Assembly (NCBI GenBank): GCA_947570615.1
Contig: CANOVJ010000027.1
Location: 1 to 48,292 of the forward strand
Reading direction: 5' to 3'
Length of the DNA: 48,292 bases
Source of the DNA: an uncultured Lachnospiraceae bacterium
GTDB taxonomy: Bacteria; Bacillota; Clostridia; Lachnospirales; Lachnospiraceae
Below are positions 34,704 to 43,576 of this stretch, in pieces. The translations under genes were made by a program, and so were the position numbers. Under the pieces are notes generated by a model, which saw only the letters and a program-made list of their open reading frames with translations, searched no databases and had not been told where the DNA came from. Every line of letters starts with the position of its first letter. Position 1 is the first letter of the stretch.

Positions 34704-34728
34704 CTACTATTTTATTTTAGTTTACATT
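34696..34728. promoter_or_regulatory. BirA-type biotin operator
   Basis: AATGTCAAC (34696-34704) and GTTTACATT (34720-34728) are inverted copies (one mismatch) separated by 15 bases. This fits the half-site size and spacing known for BirA operators in Firmicutes, which bind the biotinyl-AMP form of BirA as a dimer. One half-site contains the -35 box, so binding should block RNA polymerase. Confidence 0.8.
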
Positions 34729-34737
34729 TTGGGTATG

Positions 34738-34802
34738 AAAAAGACAGAACCATTTCAGCCCCTGTCTGATCACATACACTCCTGTCAGGTCAGGGCTGAA
34801 AA
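34738..34802 (-). terminator. Terminator of the AAA-ATPase/nuclease gene
   Basis: On the minus strand TTTCAGCCCTG pairs with CAGGGGCTGAAA (one bulged C) around a loop of about 26 bases, and TTTTT comes ten bases after the stem. It begins a few bases after the stop codon of the upstream gene and separates it from the biotin promoter. Confidence 0.6.
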
Positions 34803-34806
34803 ATTT

Positions 34807-36495
34807 TCAACTTTTTATCAGGACTTCTTTCCCTTCAAAGGCAAAGCCATATTTCCGGATGCGCTCGCCGGGGATTCCTCTGTTTTCCAACTCTGCCTGG
34901 TACTGCTGTTCCTCAATCTGCTTCAGCGCTGCATCTGCAGTATCCTCCAACGATTTCTCCTCACCCGAATCTCTGACCTTGAATTCTATTATGACGGCAT
35001 TGTTCATTCCGCTCCTGGGCTCCATCATCACATCATATCTGCCAAAGCCGCTTTCCCGGTTGGATGTAATGATGTAGCGGTCTGCCAGCTCCACGGCCAG
35101 CCCCGGCACAAAGCCGTGGTAGAACCTCTCCGGCTGCGTCTCCATGGAGGGATTCCTTCCGCTGTCGAAATAACTGAATGTGGCCAGGGCCACACGGTTC
35201 ATGTAGGCGTTCATGGACTTTACGTCATCCTGCAGCAGCGCCCTGATAAACCCGTTGTAGACTGTCCCGGAACGGGTAAACCATTTCCGGATCATCTTCC
35301 GGAACATAATCTGTACTTCCTTATTCGTCAGCGCCAGCTCATATAAATCTGCTCCCGTGTCCTCATTGAATTCGCAGCTCTCCGCTTTCAGGTACCCGCC
35401 TGCCAGAAACAGGCTCCAGATGGCGTTCTCATCTGCGTCCAGCTGGTCGAAAATAATCTGTTCATCGATTTCCCTGTACAGATGTCCGCCTTTCAGCAGG
35501 TTCTCCATGGATATCTTTATGTCTGCGCTTCCCTCCCGAATCAGCTTATCCACCAGACCATTGCTGCTGGTGTTGGCCCAGTAGGTAGAAAGTCGTCCCG
35601 TTTTCAGATAGTTTATGATGGACCAGGGGTTGTAGATATCTCTGCATTTTCCAAAGGTAAAACCGTCATACCATTTTTTAACGTCGATACGCTTATCCTG
35701 CATCCCATACTCGTCCAGTGCAGTAAATACCTCTTCCTCTGTAAACCCAAAGCAATCCGCATACATCTCAGATGTTGATGTCACGACTGTCAAATGGTTC
35801 AGATCAGAAAAAATCGACTCCTTACTGACCCTCGTAATCCCGGTCATAACTGCCCGTTCCAGATAGGGATTTGTCTTGAATGTGGAATTAAAAAAACCTC
35901 TTATGAACTCCACCATCTCTTTCCAATAGCCGTACATCCAGGCCTCCTGGAGAGGCGTGTCATATTCGTCCAGCAGGATAATCACCTTTCTCCCATAATA
36001 ACGATACAGGAACTCAGATAATGTCCCCAGTGATGAAATGGCAGAATAGTTATCCATGTTGACGGAAATGTTTTTTATGAAATCCTTTTCCTTTTCATTC
36101 AGGCTGTCTTCCTTCAACAGAAATTCGTATCGGTTATACAATTTTTCAATCAGATAAAACAAGGCCTTTTTTGCCTCATCAAAGGAAGACGACTTTATCC
36201 CTGCAAAGCTTAAGAAAATCACCGGCCAGGTTCCCTGAAGGTTACGGTACTTCTCCTCCTTCCATACAGACAGCCCCTCAAAAATCTCTCCCTGCCCCGC
36301 ATACTCTGTGGAAAGAAATCTCTCTAACATGTTCATGTTCAGAGTCTTCCCGAATCTGCGGGGGCGGGTAATCAACGTCACATCGTCTCTGTTTTCCCAC
36401 CACTGCCTGATAAAATCTGTTTTATCAATATAAAAGCTGTTTTCCATTATCAGCTTCTCAAAACTCTGAATCCCTATTCCTACGGTTCTCGCCAT
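34807..36495 (-). CDS. AAA-ATPase-like protein with C-terminal PD-(D/E)XK nuclease-like domain
   Basis: I start at the ATG at 36495 (562 residues) because GGAGG lies upstream and the protein then begins MARTVGIGIQSFEKLIMEN, the usual start of this family. FYIDKTDFIRQWW and a P-loop-like TRPRRFGKTLNMNML (about 35-55) are followed by a Walker B stretch IILLDEYDTPL and DLNHLTVVTSTSEMYADCFGFTEEEV. The end carries a nuclease-like core (GRYDVMMEP, then AVIIEFKVRD). Such proteins (AAA-ATPase_like plus PDDEXK_9) are common and multi-copy in gut anaerobes; their job is unknown, with defence or mobile-element links proposed only by inference. It has its own promoter and terminator and looks more A/T-rich than its neighbours. 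Confidence 0.9.
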   Translation of the reverse strand: MARTVGIGIQSFEKLIMENSFYIDKTDFIRQWWENRDDVTLITRPRRFGKTLNMNMLERFLSTEYAGQGEIFEGLSVWKEEKYRNLQGTWPVIFLSFAGIKSSSFDEAKKALFYLIEKLYNRYEFLLKEDSLNEKEKDFIKNISVNMDNYSAISSLGTLSEFLYRYYGRKVIILLDEYDTPLQEAWMYGYWKEMVEFIRGFFNSTFKTNPYLERAVMTGITRVSKESIFSDLNHLTVVTSTSEMYADCFGFTEEEVFTALDEYGMQDKRIDVKKWYDGFTFGKCRDIYNPWSIINYLKTGRLSTYWANTSSNGLVDKLIREGSADIKISMENLLKGGHLYREIDEQIIFDQLDADENAIWSLFLAGGYLKAESCEFNEDTGADLYELALTNKEVQIMFRKMIRKWFTRSGTVYNGFIRALLQDDVKSMNAYMNRVALATFSYFDSGRNPSMETQPERFYHGFVPGLAVELADRYIITSNRESGFGRYDVMMEPRSGMNNAVIIEFKVRDSGEEKSLEDTADAALKQIEEQQYQAELENRGIPGERIRKYGFAFEGKEVLIKS

Positions 36496-36549
36496 GGCAA
36501 TATATCCTCCATACTCAAAATATCCGCATTTCTGCCATTGAATAATTTT

Positions 36550-36578
36550 ATTATACATACTTCCCATATAACCAACAA
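36550..36578 (-). promoter_or_regulatory. Promoter of the AAA-ATPase/nuclease gene
   Basis: Minus-strand TTGTTG (36578-36573), a 17-base spacer and a perfect TATAAT (36555-36550), about 55 bases before the start codon. Confidence 0.7.
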
Positions 36579-36626
36579 GAAAATCACGTCAGATTTCCGA
36601 AATAATTATACGGCTCACCAGACAAA

Positions 36627-36705
36627 AACAACGGATGCCAGGCTCCGCCAGACATCCTTATGTTAAAACAAACGCCGCCTCGCTCCTCGAGCCGACTTAT
36701 TGTAA
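36627..36705 (+). repeat. Paired hairpin repeats, type B then type A
   Basis: Type B (36627-36666) reads AACAACGGATGCC...CATCCTTATGTTAA and type A (36667-36705) AACAAACGCC...GACTTATTGTAA. The type A copy has diverged in its stem. On the minus strand type B forms a hairpin followed by GTTGTTTTTG, so it could end sigK transcription. Confidence 0.85.
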
Positions 36706-36707
36706 CA

Positions 36708-36751
36708 GGGCAGAGTCAGTCCGGCCTCTCCCGGCCGGGCTGACTCTGCCC
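36708..36751. repeat. Long near-perfect inverted repeat after sigK
   Basis: Arms 36708-36726 and 36733-36751 pair over 19 positions with one mismatch and a six-base loop (TCTCCC). The stem is GC-rich and very stable. No T-run follows on either strand, so it is not a textbook terminator. It abuts the hairpin repeat pair. Confidence 0.85.
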
Positions 36752-36783
36752 CATCCTAAAACTTCCCTGTCTTTTTTGCAGGC

Positions 36784-37419
36784 TCACGCCTGCTCAAACT
36801 TCTCCCGCAGCTTCAAAAGCGCCTTCTTCTCGATCCTGCTCACATAGCTCCTGGATATGTGGAGCATCTCGCCGATCTCCCGCTGGGTGACCTCCCTCCC
36901 GGTGACCAGACCGTAGCGCAGGAAGATGATCTCCCGCTCCCTGTCTGTGAGCGCCTCGTCCAAAAGAGTGGCCAGCTTCCTGATGTTCTCACACAGATCC
37001 ATCTGCTCTGTCACATCCTCCTGCTCATGCTCGATGATATCCAGCAGATTGATCTCGTTTCCTTCCTTATCCGTACCAATGGGCTCAAACAAAGACACCT
37101 CTTTGGAGCTTTTCTTCTTGGAGCGCAGAAGCATCAGCAGTTCATTGTCGATGCATCTGGAAGCATAGGTGCTCAGCTTCCCCTTTCCCGCGTCAAAAGA
37201 AGAGATGGCCTTGATCAGACCAATGGTTCCGATGGAGATCAGATCCTCCATGTCCTCGTCAACGTTCTGATATTTTCTGGCAATGTGGGCCACCAGACGC
37301 AGATTCCGTTCGATCAAAATCTCTCTTGCCATGGCGGCCTGCGTTTTGTCTCCCTCTTTGAGTACCTGTATATAATGGGCTTCCTCCGCTGCCGATAACG
37401 GTTTCTGAAAGGTTTTCAA
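36784..37419 (-). CDS. sigK: SigK, late mother-cell sporulation sigma factor without pro-sequence
   Basis: The 211 residues match sigma-K: QKPLSAAEEAHYI at the start, NLRLVAHIARKYQN, the region 2 core MEDLISIGTIGLIKAISSFD, and the region 4 helix-turn-helix REIGEMLHISRSYVSRIEKKALLKL. The start must be the TTG at 37419: the only upstream codons before a stop at 37435-37437 are not start codons. The roughly 20-residue membrane-binding pro-sequence of Bacillus pro-sigma-K is therefore absent, as in C. difficile. It follows hemW by 89 bases. A different sporulation sigma factor is unlikely given the start block. Confidence 0.88.
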   Translation of the reverse strand: MKTFQKPLSAAEEAHYIQVLKEGDKTQAAMAREILIERNLRLVAHIARKYQNVDEDMEDLISIGTIGLIKAISSFDAGKGKLSTYASRCIDNELLMLLRSKKKSSKEVSLFEPIGTDKEGNEINLLDIIEHEQEDVTEQMDLCENIRKLATLLDEALTDREREIIFLRYGLVTGREVTQREIGEMLHISRSYVSRIEKKALLKLREKFEQA

Positions 37420-37508
37420 AAGGCGCCCCCAAAGTCATTTTTAATATTCTATGACCCTGAAAGCCCCCTGGTGCCTTTCCCAAAAAGATATTTACGCCAT
37501 GCACCCGT

Positions 37509-38741
37509 TCACGTGAGAAGGAACCTGGCCATCACCACGTTGCTCACATCGATCCCGTAGTCGGTCAGAGAAATCCACTCCTTCGTCCTTCCCGTTCTCT
37601 GTAAAAGTCCCTTCCGGCAAAAATCCTCCACGATTCCCGGATAGACCTGGTCCAGGGAAACCCCGAAGCACCGCTCAAATTCCTCTGCGCACACTCCCTC
37701 CCTCATCCGAAGCCCCAGGAACATGAATTCCTCCATCTGTTCTTCCTTTGACAACACTCGTTTTTCTTCTCTGATCTGCTCCGCAATGCCAAAGGCCCCC
37801 GCCGTGGGCGTGGTATCCGTCCCGACGCTGTCCAGAAAGAAGGACTCGTAGGCTCCTCTGTCAGAAATATTGCGAAACCGGGCGTTTTCAACCAGAGAGG
37901 CCGCGCCGACGCCAAAGCCTGCATAGTTTTTCCGTCTCCAGCAGTCGATATTGTGTCTGCACTCCCGTCCCGGCAGGGCATAGTTGGAGATCTCATACCT
38001 GCGATAGCCCGCGGCAGATAAAATATCATTCGTTATCTTATACATTTCCCGGTCGGTGTCCTCGTCAGGGAGCTGGGGCCTGTTCTCATAAAAGGGCGTT
38101 CCCTCCTCCAGGATCAGACTGTAGGCGGAAATATGTGCGGGCCGCGGGCGCAGAGAAAGCACCCTCTCAAGGGTTTCCCTCCAGCTTCTAAGGCTCTGGC
38201 CCGGAATGGCGCTCATCAGATCCACGTTCACATTTTCAAACCCGGCTTCCGCGATCTGTCTGTAGCCGTCCAGGAAATCCTCCAGGGTGTGAATCCTCCC
38301 CAGGGCTTTCAGTTCCCCGTTCACCGCCGACTGAAGGCCAATACTCAGACGGTTGATCCCCGCCCTCCTCCAGGAGGACAGCCTCTCCCGGGTGAGAGTT
38401 CCCGGATTGACCTCCATGGAGATCTCACAGGCCCCGCCCACGTTGTAATGGCGTCTCACCGTCTCCATGATCCGCTCCGTCCACTCTCCCGGAAGAAGAG
38501 AGGGGGTTCCTCCTCCCATATAGATGGTCTGCACCCGATACTTTGAATAACACCTGCTTTCCATGGAAATTTCCCGGCAGAGCGCCTCCACATAGCGGGC
38601 CTGTTCTCTCTCGTTCGCCGGGCCGGAGAGGAAATCGCAGTACAGGCATTTCCTGACGCAGAAGGGGATATGGATGTAGATACCTGATTGCTTTTCACTG
38701 TCTTTTTTCACAGGCGCTCTCCCGCCCACACGCTCAGTCAT
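37509..38741 (-). CDS. hemW: HemW family radical SAM protein
   Basis: HemW is related to coproporphyrinogen oxidase HemN but acts as a haem chaperone in studied bacteria. The start ATG at 38741 (410 residues) overlaps the lepA stop by eight bases (ATGACTGA). The radical SAM cluster is C28, C32, C35 in [31 protein letters not shown] and RLSIGLQS are typical blocks, and the HemN C-terminal domain is present. The order lepA-hemW is the usual Firmicute order. Confidence 0.94.
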   Translation of the reverse strand: MTERVGGRAPVKKDSEKQSGIYIHIPFCVRKCLYCDFLSGPANEREQARYVEALCREISMESRCYSKYRVQTIYMGGGTPSLLPGEWTERIMETVRRHYNVGGACEISMEVNPGTLTRERLSSWRRAGINRLSIGLQSAVNGELKALGRIHTLEDFLDGYRQIAEAGFENVNVDLMSAIPGQSLRSWRETLERVLSLRPRPAHISAYSLILEEGTPFYENRPQLPDEDTDREMYKITNDILSAAGYRRYEISNYALPGRECRHNIDCWRRKNYAGFGVGAASLVENARFRNISDRGAYESFFLDSVGTDTTPTAGAFGIAEQIREEKRVLSKEEQMEEFMFLGLRMREGVCAEEFERCFGVSLDQVYPGIVEDFCRKGLLQRTGRTKEWISLTDYGIDVSNVVMARFLLT

Positions 38742-40548
38742 CGTCCAGCTTGAGCACCGACATAAAGGCTTTCTGGGGAATCTCCACGCTGCCAATCTGC
38801 CGCATCCTCTTTTTTCCCTCCTTCTGCTTCTCAAGGAGCTTCTTTTTGCGGGTGATATCGCCGCCGTAGCACTTGGCCAGCACGTCTTTGCGCATGGCTT
38901 TCACAGTCTCTCTGGCGATGATCTTTCCCCCCACCGCCGCCTGGATGGGAATCTCGAACAGGTGCCTGGGAATCTCCTCCTTCAGCTTCTCGCACATTCT
39001 CCGGCCCCGCTCGTAGGCGCTGTCCTTATGGACAATGAAGGAGAGGGCGTCCACCTCCTCCTTATTGATAAGGATATCCAGCTTTACCAGCTCGGAGGTC
39101 TCGTAGCCCTTCAGCTCATAGTCAAAGGACGCATAGCCTCTGGAACGGGATTTCAGGGCGTCAAAAAAGTCATAAATGATTTCGTTTAAGGGGAGCTCAT
39201 ATCTGAGCAGCGCTCTGGTGCCCTCAATATATTCCATCCCCAGGTATCTTCCCCGGCGCTGCTGGCAGAGCTCCATGATGGAGCCGATAAATTCCGTGGT
39301 CACCATGATCTCCGCCGAGACCACCGGTTCCTCCATAAAATCGATCTGAGAGGGATCCGGCAGGTTGGAGGGATTGGTCAGCTCGATCATCTCCCCGTCC
39401 GTGCGGTGAACCCTGTAAATTACGCCGGGGGCAGTGGTCACCAGATCCAGGTTGTACTCCCGCTCAAGACGCTCCTGAATGATCTCCAGATGCAAAAGCC
39501 CCAGAAAGCCGCACCGGAACCCGAAGCCCAGGGCCATGGATGTCTCCGGCTCATAGCGCAGGGAGGCGTCGTTGAGCTGGAGCTTTTCCAGGGCATCCCG
39601 CAGATCCGGATATCTGGCCCCGTCCGCCGGATAGATCCCGCAGTACACCATGGAATTTACCTTTTTATAGCCCGGAAGAGGCTCATCGCAGGGGTTGTCC
39701 GCGTCCGTCACCGTATCCCCCACGGCGGTATCCTTCACGTTTTTGATGGAAGCGGTGATATAGCCAACCATGCCGGCGGTCAGCTCCTGGCAGGGGATAA
39801 ACTGTCCCGCCCCGAAATACCCTACCTCCACCACATCCGCTCTGGCCCCGGTGGCCATCATGAGGATGTTTGTCCCTTTGGCCACTCTCCCCTCCATGAT
39901 CCGGCAGAAAACGATCACGCCCTTATAGGAGTCGTAGAGAGAGTCGAAAATAAGCGCCTTCAGGGGATTTTGAACGTTCCCCCCCGGAGCCGGGATTTTC
40001 TCCACAATGGCCTCGAGCACCTCCTCGATACCGATGCCGTTTTTGGCGGAAATCAGGGGCGCGTCCTGGGCCTCGATGCCGATCACATCCTCGATTTCGT
40101 TTTTTACCCGCTCAGGCTCCGCGCCGGGCAGATCGATCTTGTTGATCACCGGGAACACCTCCAGATCGTGATCCAGCGCCAGATACACGTTGGCCAGCGT
40201 CTGGGCCTCGATCCCCTGGGCGGCGTCCACCACCAGGATCGCCCCGTCGCAGGCCGCCAGAGAGCGGCTGACCTCGTAATTAAAATCCACATGTCCCGGC
40301 GTGTCGATCAGGTTAAAGACATACTCCTGACCGTTTCTGGCCTTATAGACGGTACGGACGCTCTGTGCCTTGATGGTGATCCCCCGCTCTCTCTCCAGCT
40401 CCATATTGTCAAGCACCTGATCCTGCATTTCCCTGCTGGTCAGAAGCCCTGTCTTTTCTATAATACGGTCCGCCAACGTGGACTTTCCGTGGTCAATATG
40501 AGCCACAATACAAAAATTTCTGATTCTGCTCTGATCAATTCCTTCCAT
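38734..40548 (-). CDS. lepA: LepA (EF4), ribosome-associated GTPase
   Basis: LepA is a translation GTPase related to EF-G. The 604 residues show G1 AHIDHGKST (about 17-25), [18 protein letters not shown] and the LepA-specific C-terminal domain with [43 protein letters not shown], split here by its conserved basic stretch. Length is standard. It lies between spoIIP and hemW as in Bacillus. Confidence 0.97.
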   Translation of the reverse strand: MEGIDQSRIRNFCIVAHIDHGKSTLADRIIEKTGLLTSREMQDQVLDNMELERERGITIKAQSVRTVYKARNGQEYVFNLIDTPGHVDFNYEVSRSLAACDGAILVVDAAQGIEAQTLANVYLALDHDLEVFPVINKIDLPGAEPERVKNEIEDVIGIEAQDAPLISAKNGIGIEEVLEAIVEKIPAPGGNVQNPLKALIFDSLYDSYKGVIVFCRIMEGRVAKGTNILMMATGARADVVEVGYFGAGQFIPCQELTAGMVGYITASIKNVKDTAVGDTVTDADNPCDEPLPGYKKVNSMVYCGIYPADGARYPDLRDALEKLQLNDASLRYEPETSMALGFGFRCGFLGLLHLEIIQERLEREYNLDLVTTAPGVIYRVHRTDGEMIELTNPSNLPDPSQIDFMEEPVVSAEIMVTTEFIGSIMELCQQRRGRYLGMEYIEGTRALLRYELPLNEIIYDFFDALKSRSRGYASFDYELKGYETSELVKLDILINKEEVDALSFIVHKDSAYERGRRMCEKLKEEIPRHLFEIPIQAAVGGKIIARETVKAMRKDVLAKCYGGDITRKKKLLEKQKEGKKRMRQIGSVEIPQKAFMSVLKLDDD

Positions 40549-40653
40549 AATTATACCTGTGCCTTTCCGCTCTCTGCCATCTCAGATCCCGCCGTGAAAC
40601 CCGGCGCACAGCCTGCCGCAGACCCTTTATCTTTCCGTATTTTAGCACAAACT

Positions 40654-42015
40654 TCACCCAAGCACAATGGAAAGTATGTGAGCCAGGGGATCGCAGGCGT
40701 TCATGATTTCCTCCACCGTGTTGTTCTGGGCTCCCAGCTCGATCAGAAGACTCCTGGGCATCAGATGCATATTGTAGCGGTAGGCCTTCAGATAGATCTT
40801 CCTGGCGATCCCCGGATAATACTCGTTGGCCGCCACCTGCACCTGGAAGGAGAAGGCCAGGTTTTCCTGTATGTAGGGATTCTCCAGATAGGCGATATCG
40901 CCGCTCTTTCGTCCGAAGCTCAACCCGTTGAAGAACATGAACCGGGCCGTGGGCCTTCCCTGCAAATCCATCACCAGTTTCCGGTCGCCGGCCACCGCGT
41001 CCCGGTGCAGATCGATCACCACCTCGATGGTAGGGTTGTCGTCCAATACCTTCTGCAGCGCCGGAAGGGATTCATTGTACGCCTCATCCCTCACATCGTC
41101 GAACCGCTCCGTGTAGTGAAGCACCTGAAATCCGTAGGTCTCCTCCAGAAGAGAGGCCAGCTTATCCCCGGCCCCCACAATGGTGGTAGATTCGTCCCCC
41201 GGGACGGAATCGATAAAGGCCTCGCTGGCATGGGTATGGTAAATCAGGATCTGCGGCCCCTGAGCCTGTCTGTCCACCGATAAATCCTGATAAAGAAGAC
41301 GGTTTAAGTCGGCGTACTCCTCCTTAAGCCGGGTGGAATTGTCCACCGCGTAAAAGTTGGAGATGAGGGCTTCATAGTCCCATTTTTCCGACCAGTCATA
41401 GGTGTAGGAGGGCCAGGAGGAGGGCGTGAAGATCATCGGCGCCGCCTGCTCCTGCAATACGGCCCCTTCTCCCTCCCCGCTCTGCTGCGCCTGCTCCGGC
41501 TCCTGCGCGCTATGTACGCTGTTTTCCTTTTCCATCTCCTGCAAAAGACTGTTGTCGATATGAAGGGCGTCCTGACCGTAATCCAGACTGGCTTCGTCGA
41601 TATCCTTCACATCCTCATCCGCCCCCTCCTGCCGTCCGATCAGCTCCGCCATCAGCGCATCCTCCCGCTCCATGGCGTCCTGACCGTAGAGAACGGAATA
41701 ATTCAGTAAGGGAAAGCTCTTCCGGATCAGCCCCTCCAGAATCCTGTCCTCGCGGACGCTTTCCTCCCGATCCCTTAAATATCCCGGAATCTGAAAAAAG
41801 GCCCGCTCCATGGCCCGACTGAGAAAAAGGCCGACCTGATTTTTCCAGCTCCCCTCTCTCTGCTCCCGGGACGCCCTGTTCTGCATCAGGCTGAATATGC
41901 AGCTCAGCACGCAGGCCGCGAGCATGGCCCGCACCGCCCATTTTTTCAGCATAACCGGGGATTGTCCCCGGCCGGATATACCCGTTGTTTTGTTCTTCCT
42001 GATTTTTCCCGTCAC
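40654..42015 (-). CDS. spoIIP: SpoIIP, sporulation cell-wall hydrolase
   Basis: SpoIIP removes peptidoglycan during engulfment with SpoIID and SpoIIM. The 453 residues have a basic N-terminus, one membrane helix (about 28-48), an acidic linker, then the catalytic domain: LIYHTHASEAF (first His), EVVIDLHRDAV (second His) and LLIELGAQNN (Glu). The start is GTG at 42015 with GGGAGG six bases upstream. It follows gpr, as in Bacillus (gpr-spoIIP), where the pair is under sporulation control. I see no clear sigma-E box in the 69-base gap. Confidence 0.94.
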   Translation of the reverse strand: MTGKIRKNKTTGISGRGQSPVMLKKWAVRAMLAACVLSCIFSLMQNRASREQREGSWKNQVGLFLSRAMERAFFQIPGYLRDREESVREDRILEGLIRKSFPLLNYSVLYGQDAMEREDALMAELIGRQEGADEDVKDIDEASLDYGQDALHIDNSLLQEMEKENSVHSAQEPEQAQQSGEGEGAVLQEQAAPMIFTPSSWPSYTYDWSEKWDYEALISNFYAVDNSTRLKEEYADLNRLLYQDLSVDRQAQGPQILIYHTHASEAFIDSVPGDESTTIVGAGDKLASLLEETYGFQVLHYTERFDDVRDEAYNESLPALQKVLDDNPTIEVVIDLHRDAVAGDRKLVMDLQGRPTARFMFFNGLSFGRKSGDIAYLENPYIQENLAFSFQVQVAANEYYPGIARKIYLKAYRYNMHLMPRSLLIELGAQNNTVEEIMNACDPLAHILSIVLG

Positions 42016-42084
42016 GGCAAGCCTCCCGTACGGCGCACCGTCTGTACAGGCCGGGCGGCATCCGCCGTATAAAAAAGTATATGC

Positions 42085-43020
42085 TTATCCCATGCGGGAA
42101 AGACTACCTTCTCCCAGCTCGAAGGTACTGTTTAAGGCGTCACAGATGATGTGGCTGATCTGTCTGATCTCATAGTCCACATCCTTTCCGGTCACATACA
42201 TATTATAGAGCTCTCCCAGGCCGGAGGATAATTCGTCCTTGATATCCAGCGGCTCCTCCCCCGCCTGACGCATCATTTTTTCAAAGGCGTCGCCCACAAT
42301 GGTAGCCGCGTCCACCACAGTGGGTACGCCGATGGCGATCACCGGGACGCCGAGAGCCTCCTGAGTGATGGCGCCCCGGTGGTTTCCCACGCCGGAGCCG
42401 GGATGGATCCCTGTGTTGGTGATCTGTATGGTTCTGTTCAGCCGCCTTGTGGAGCGGGCCGCCAGCGCGTCCACCACAACCACCACATCCGGATTCGTCT
42501 TTTCCACCACACCCTTAATGATCTCCTGAGACTCCATTCCCGTTTTGGCCATCACCCCCGGAACCAGCCCGCTGACCATATGCACCCTCTTTTTGTCGAA
42601 AGCCGCTTTCCCGTATTCCTTCATCATATGCCGGGTGATCACCAGATTGTCCACCACATTGGGCCCCAGAGAGTCCGCCGTCACGTCCCTGTTCCCAAGA
42701 CCTACCACCATCACCGAGAGCTCCTTCTCAATTCCGGGAATAATCAGTCGAAGCTGCCTGGCCAGCTCCGTGGAAATCTCCTGGTGGTAATCCTCGTCGG
42801 GCAATACCATGGCGGGCGCCTCCAGCGTGATATAGGTTCCGATGGGCTTTCCCATGGCCTTTGACCCGTTCATGGTCTCGATCACCACCTTCGTGATTCT
42901 CAGCTCGCTCTCCTCCCGGTAATCCTCCTCCACCGACACGCCCCTGCACTCCCTGGCGTTCTCCTCCATATTCTCCCGCACCTCAAGGGCCAGATCCGTC
43001 CTTACTCGTAAGCTGCTCAT
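42085..43020 (-). CDS. gpr: Gpr, germination protease for small acid-soluble spore proteins
   Basis: Gpr degrades the DNA-protecting SASP proteins when spores germinate. The ATG at 43020 (311 residues) has GGGAGG before it and gives MSSLRVRTDLALE, the usual start with its short autoprocessed pro-piece. Conserved parts are VVGLGNRDVTADSLGP, VMAKTGMES, VVVVDALAARSTRRL and GSGVGNHRGAIT. It stands divergent from rpsT, with the tandem hairpin repeats between them. Confidence 0.96.
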   Translation of the reverse strand: MSSLRVRTDLALEVRENMEENARECRGVSVEEDYREESELRITKVVIETMNGSKAMGKPIGTYITLEAPAMVLPDEDYHQEISTELARQLRLIIPGIEKELSVMVVGLGNRDVTADSLGPNVVDNLVITRHMMKEYGKAAFDKKRVHMVSGLVPGVMAKTGMESQEIIKGVVEKTNPDVVVVVDALAARSTRRLNRTIQITNTGIHPGSGVGNHRGAITQEALGVPVIAIGVPTVVDAATIVGDAFEKMMRQAGEEPLDIKDELSSGLGELYNMYVTGKDVDYEIRQISHIICDALNSTFELGEGSLSRMG

Positions 43021-43055
43021 ACCTTCCTCCCGGAACATTCAAGAATGTCAATACC

Positions 43056-43130
43056 AACAAACGCTGTCACGCTCCGCGAGCCAGCTTATTGTAACAAACG
43101 CTGCCACGCTCCGCGAGTCAGCTCATTGTA
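43056..43130 (+). repeat. Two tandem type A hairpin repeats
   Basis: Copy 1 (43056-43092) reads AACAAACGCTGTCACGCTCC then GCGAGCCAGCTTATTGT; copy 2 (43093-43130) differs by a few bases, including changes on both stem arms (GCTGCC...GTCAGC). The stem keeps its pairing pattern. They lie in the divergent gap between gpr and rpsT. Confidence 0.9.
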
Positions 43131-43165
43131 TCTAAAGTATTTTCCAAATATTCTCCATTTATGTA

Positions 43166-43194
43166 TTGACAGATATTCTTTTTGCGGATAAAAT
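43166..43194 (+). promoter_or_regulatory. rpsT: Promoter of rpsT
   Basis: A perfect TTGACA (43166-43171), a 17-base spacer and TAAAAT (43189-43194). It is followed by a leader of about 85 bases. Confidence 0.85.
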
Positions 43195-43207
43195 AATATG
43201 CGTGTGT

Positions 43208-43245
43208 TTACATTAAGACGTCCCGTGTCTCCGGCTTTAATGTAA
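43208..43245 (+). other. Hairpin in the rpsT leader
   Basis: TTACATTAA (43208-43216) and TTAATGTAA (43237-43245) are perfect inverted arms around a 20-base loop. The hairpin lies near the expected 5' end of the mRNA, upstream of the ribosome binding site AGGAGGTG (43272-43279). It could serve autoregulation by S20, but that is not shown. Confidence 0.5.
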
Positions 43246-43285
43246 CATCTCATGTAACTGACACTTGTAAGAGGAGGTGTACATC

Positions 43286-43549
43286 GTGGCTAACATTAAG
43301 TCTGCTAAGAAAAGAGTTTTAGTAAACAGAACCAAAGCTGAAAGAAATAAATCGATTAAGTCTGGTGTTAAGACGGCGATCAGGAAGGTGAACGCTGCCA
43401 TCGACGCGAACGACAAGGACGCTGCCGCCAAAGCTTTAGTTGCTGCTACTTCTGTGATCGGCAAGGCGACCGGTAAGGGTGTTTATCACAGGAACACTGC
43501 TGCCAGAAAAGTTTCCCGTTTAGCTCAGGCTGTTAACAAGATGGCTTAG
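43286..43549 (+). CDS. rpsT: Ribosomal protein S20
   Basis: S20 binds 16S rRNA early in 30S assembly. The start is the GTG at 43286 (87 residues: ANIKSAKKRVLVNRTKAERN after the Met), set by the AGGAGGTG site seven bases before it. The protein is basic and wholly helical, with the typical end VYHRNTAARKVSRLAQAVN. It is divergent from gpr, as is common in Firmicutes. Confidence 0.97.
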   Translation: MANIKSAKKRVLVNRTKAERNKSIKSGVKTAIRKVNAAIDANDKDAAAKALVAATSVIGKATGKGVYHRNTAARKVSRLAQAVNKMA

Positions 43550-43576
43550 GTTTTTGGAAAATATAGATCATATCAG

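Noticed and set aside
33925-35346. 473-residue open frame on the plus strand over bioW and the biotin promoter
   Set aside because: It is antisense to bioW and the membrane gene and crosses a terminator and an operator; no ribosome binding site or family likeness.
37259-37504. Alternative frame giving sigK an N-terminal extension
   Set aside because: It is in a different frame from the sigma factor, and an in-frame stop lies just upstream of the TTG start.
36600-37510. Remnant of a skin-like prophage at sigK
   Set aside because: sigK is whole and no recombinase or attachment core is visible; the nearby repeats also occur far from sigK.
39406-41283. Very long open frame antisense to lepA and spoIIP
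   Set aside because: It mirrors two well-supported genes; the histidine- and proline-rich translation is typical of the reverse of GC-rich coding DNA.
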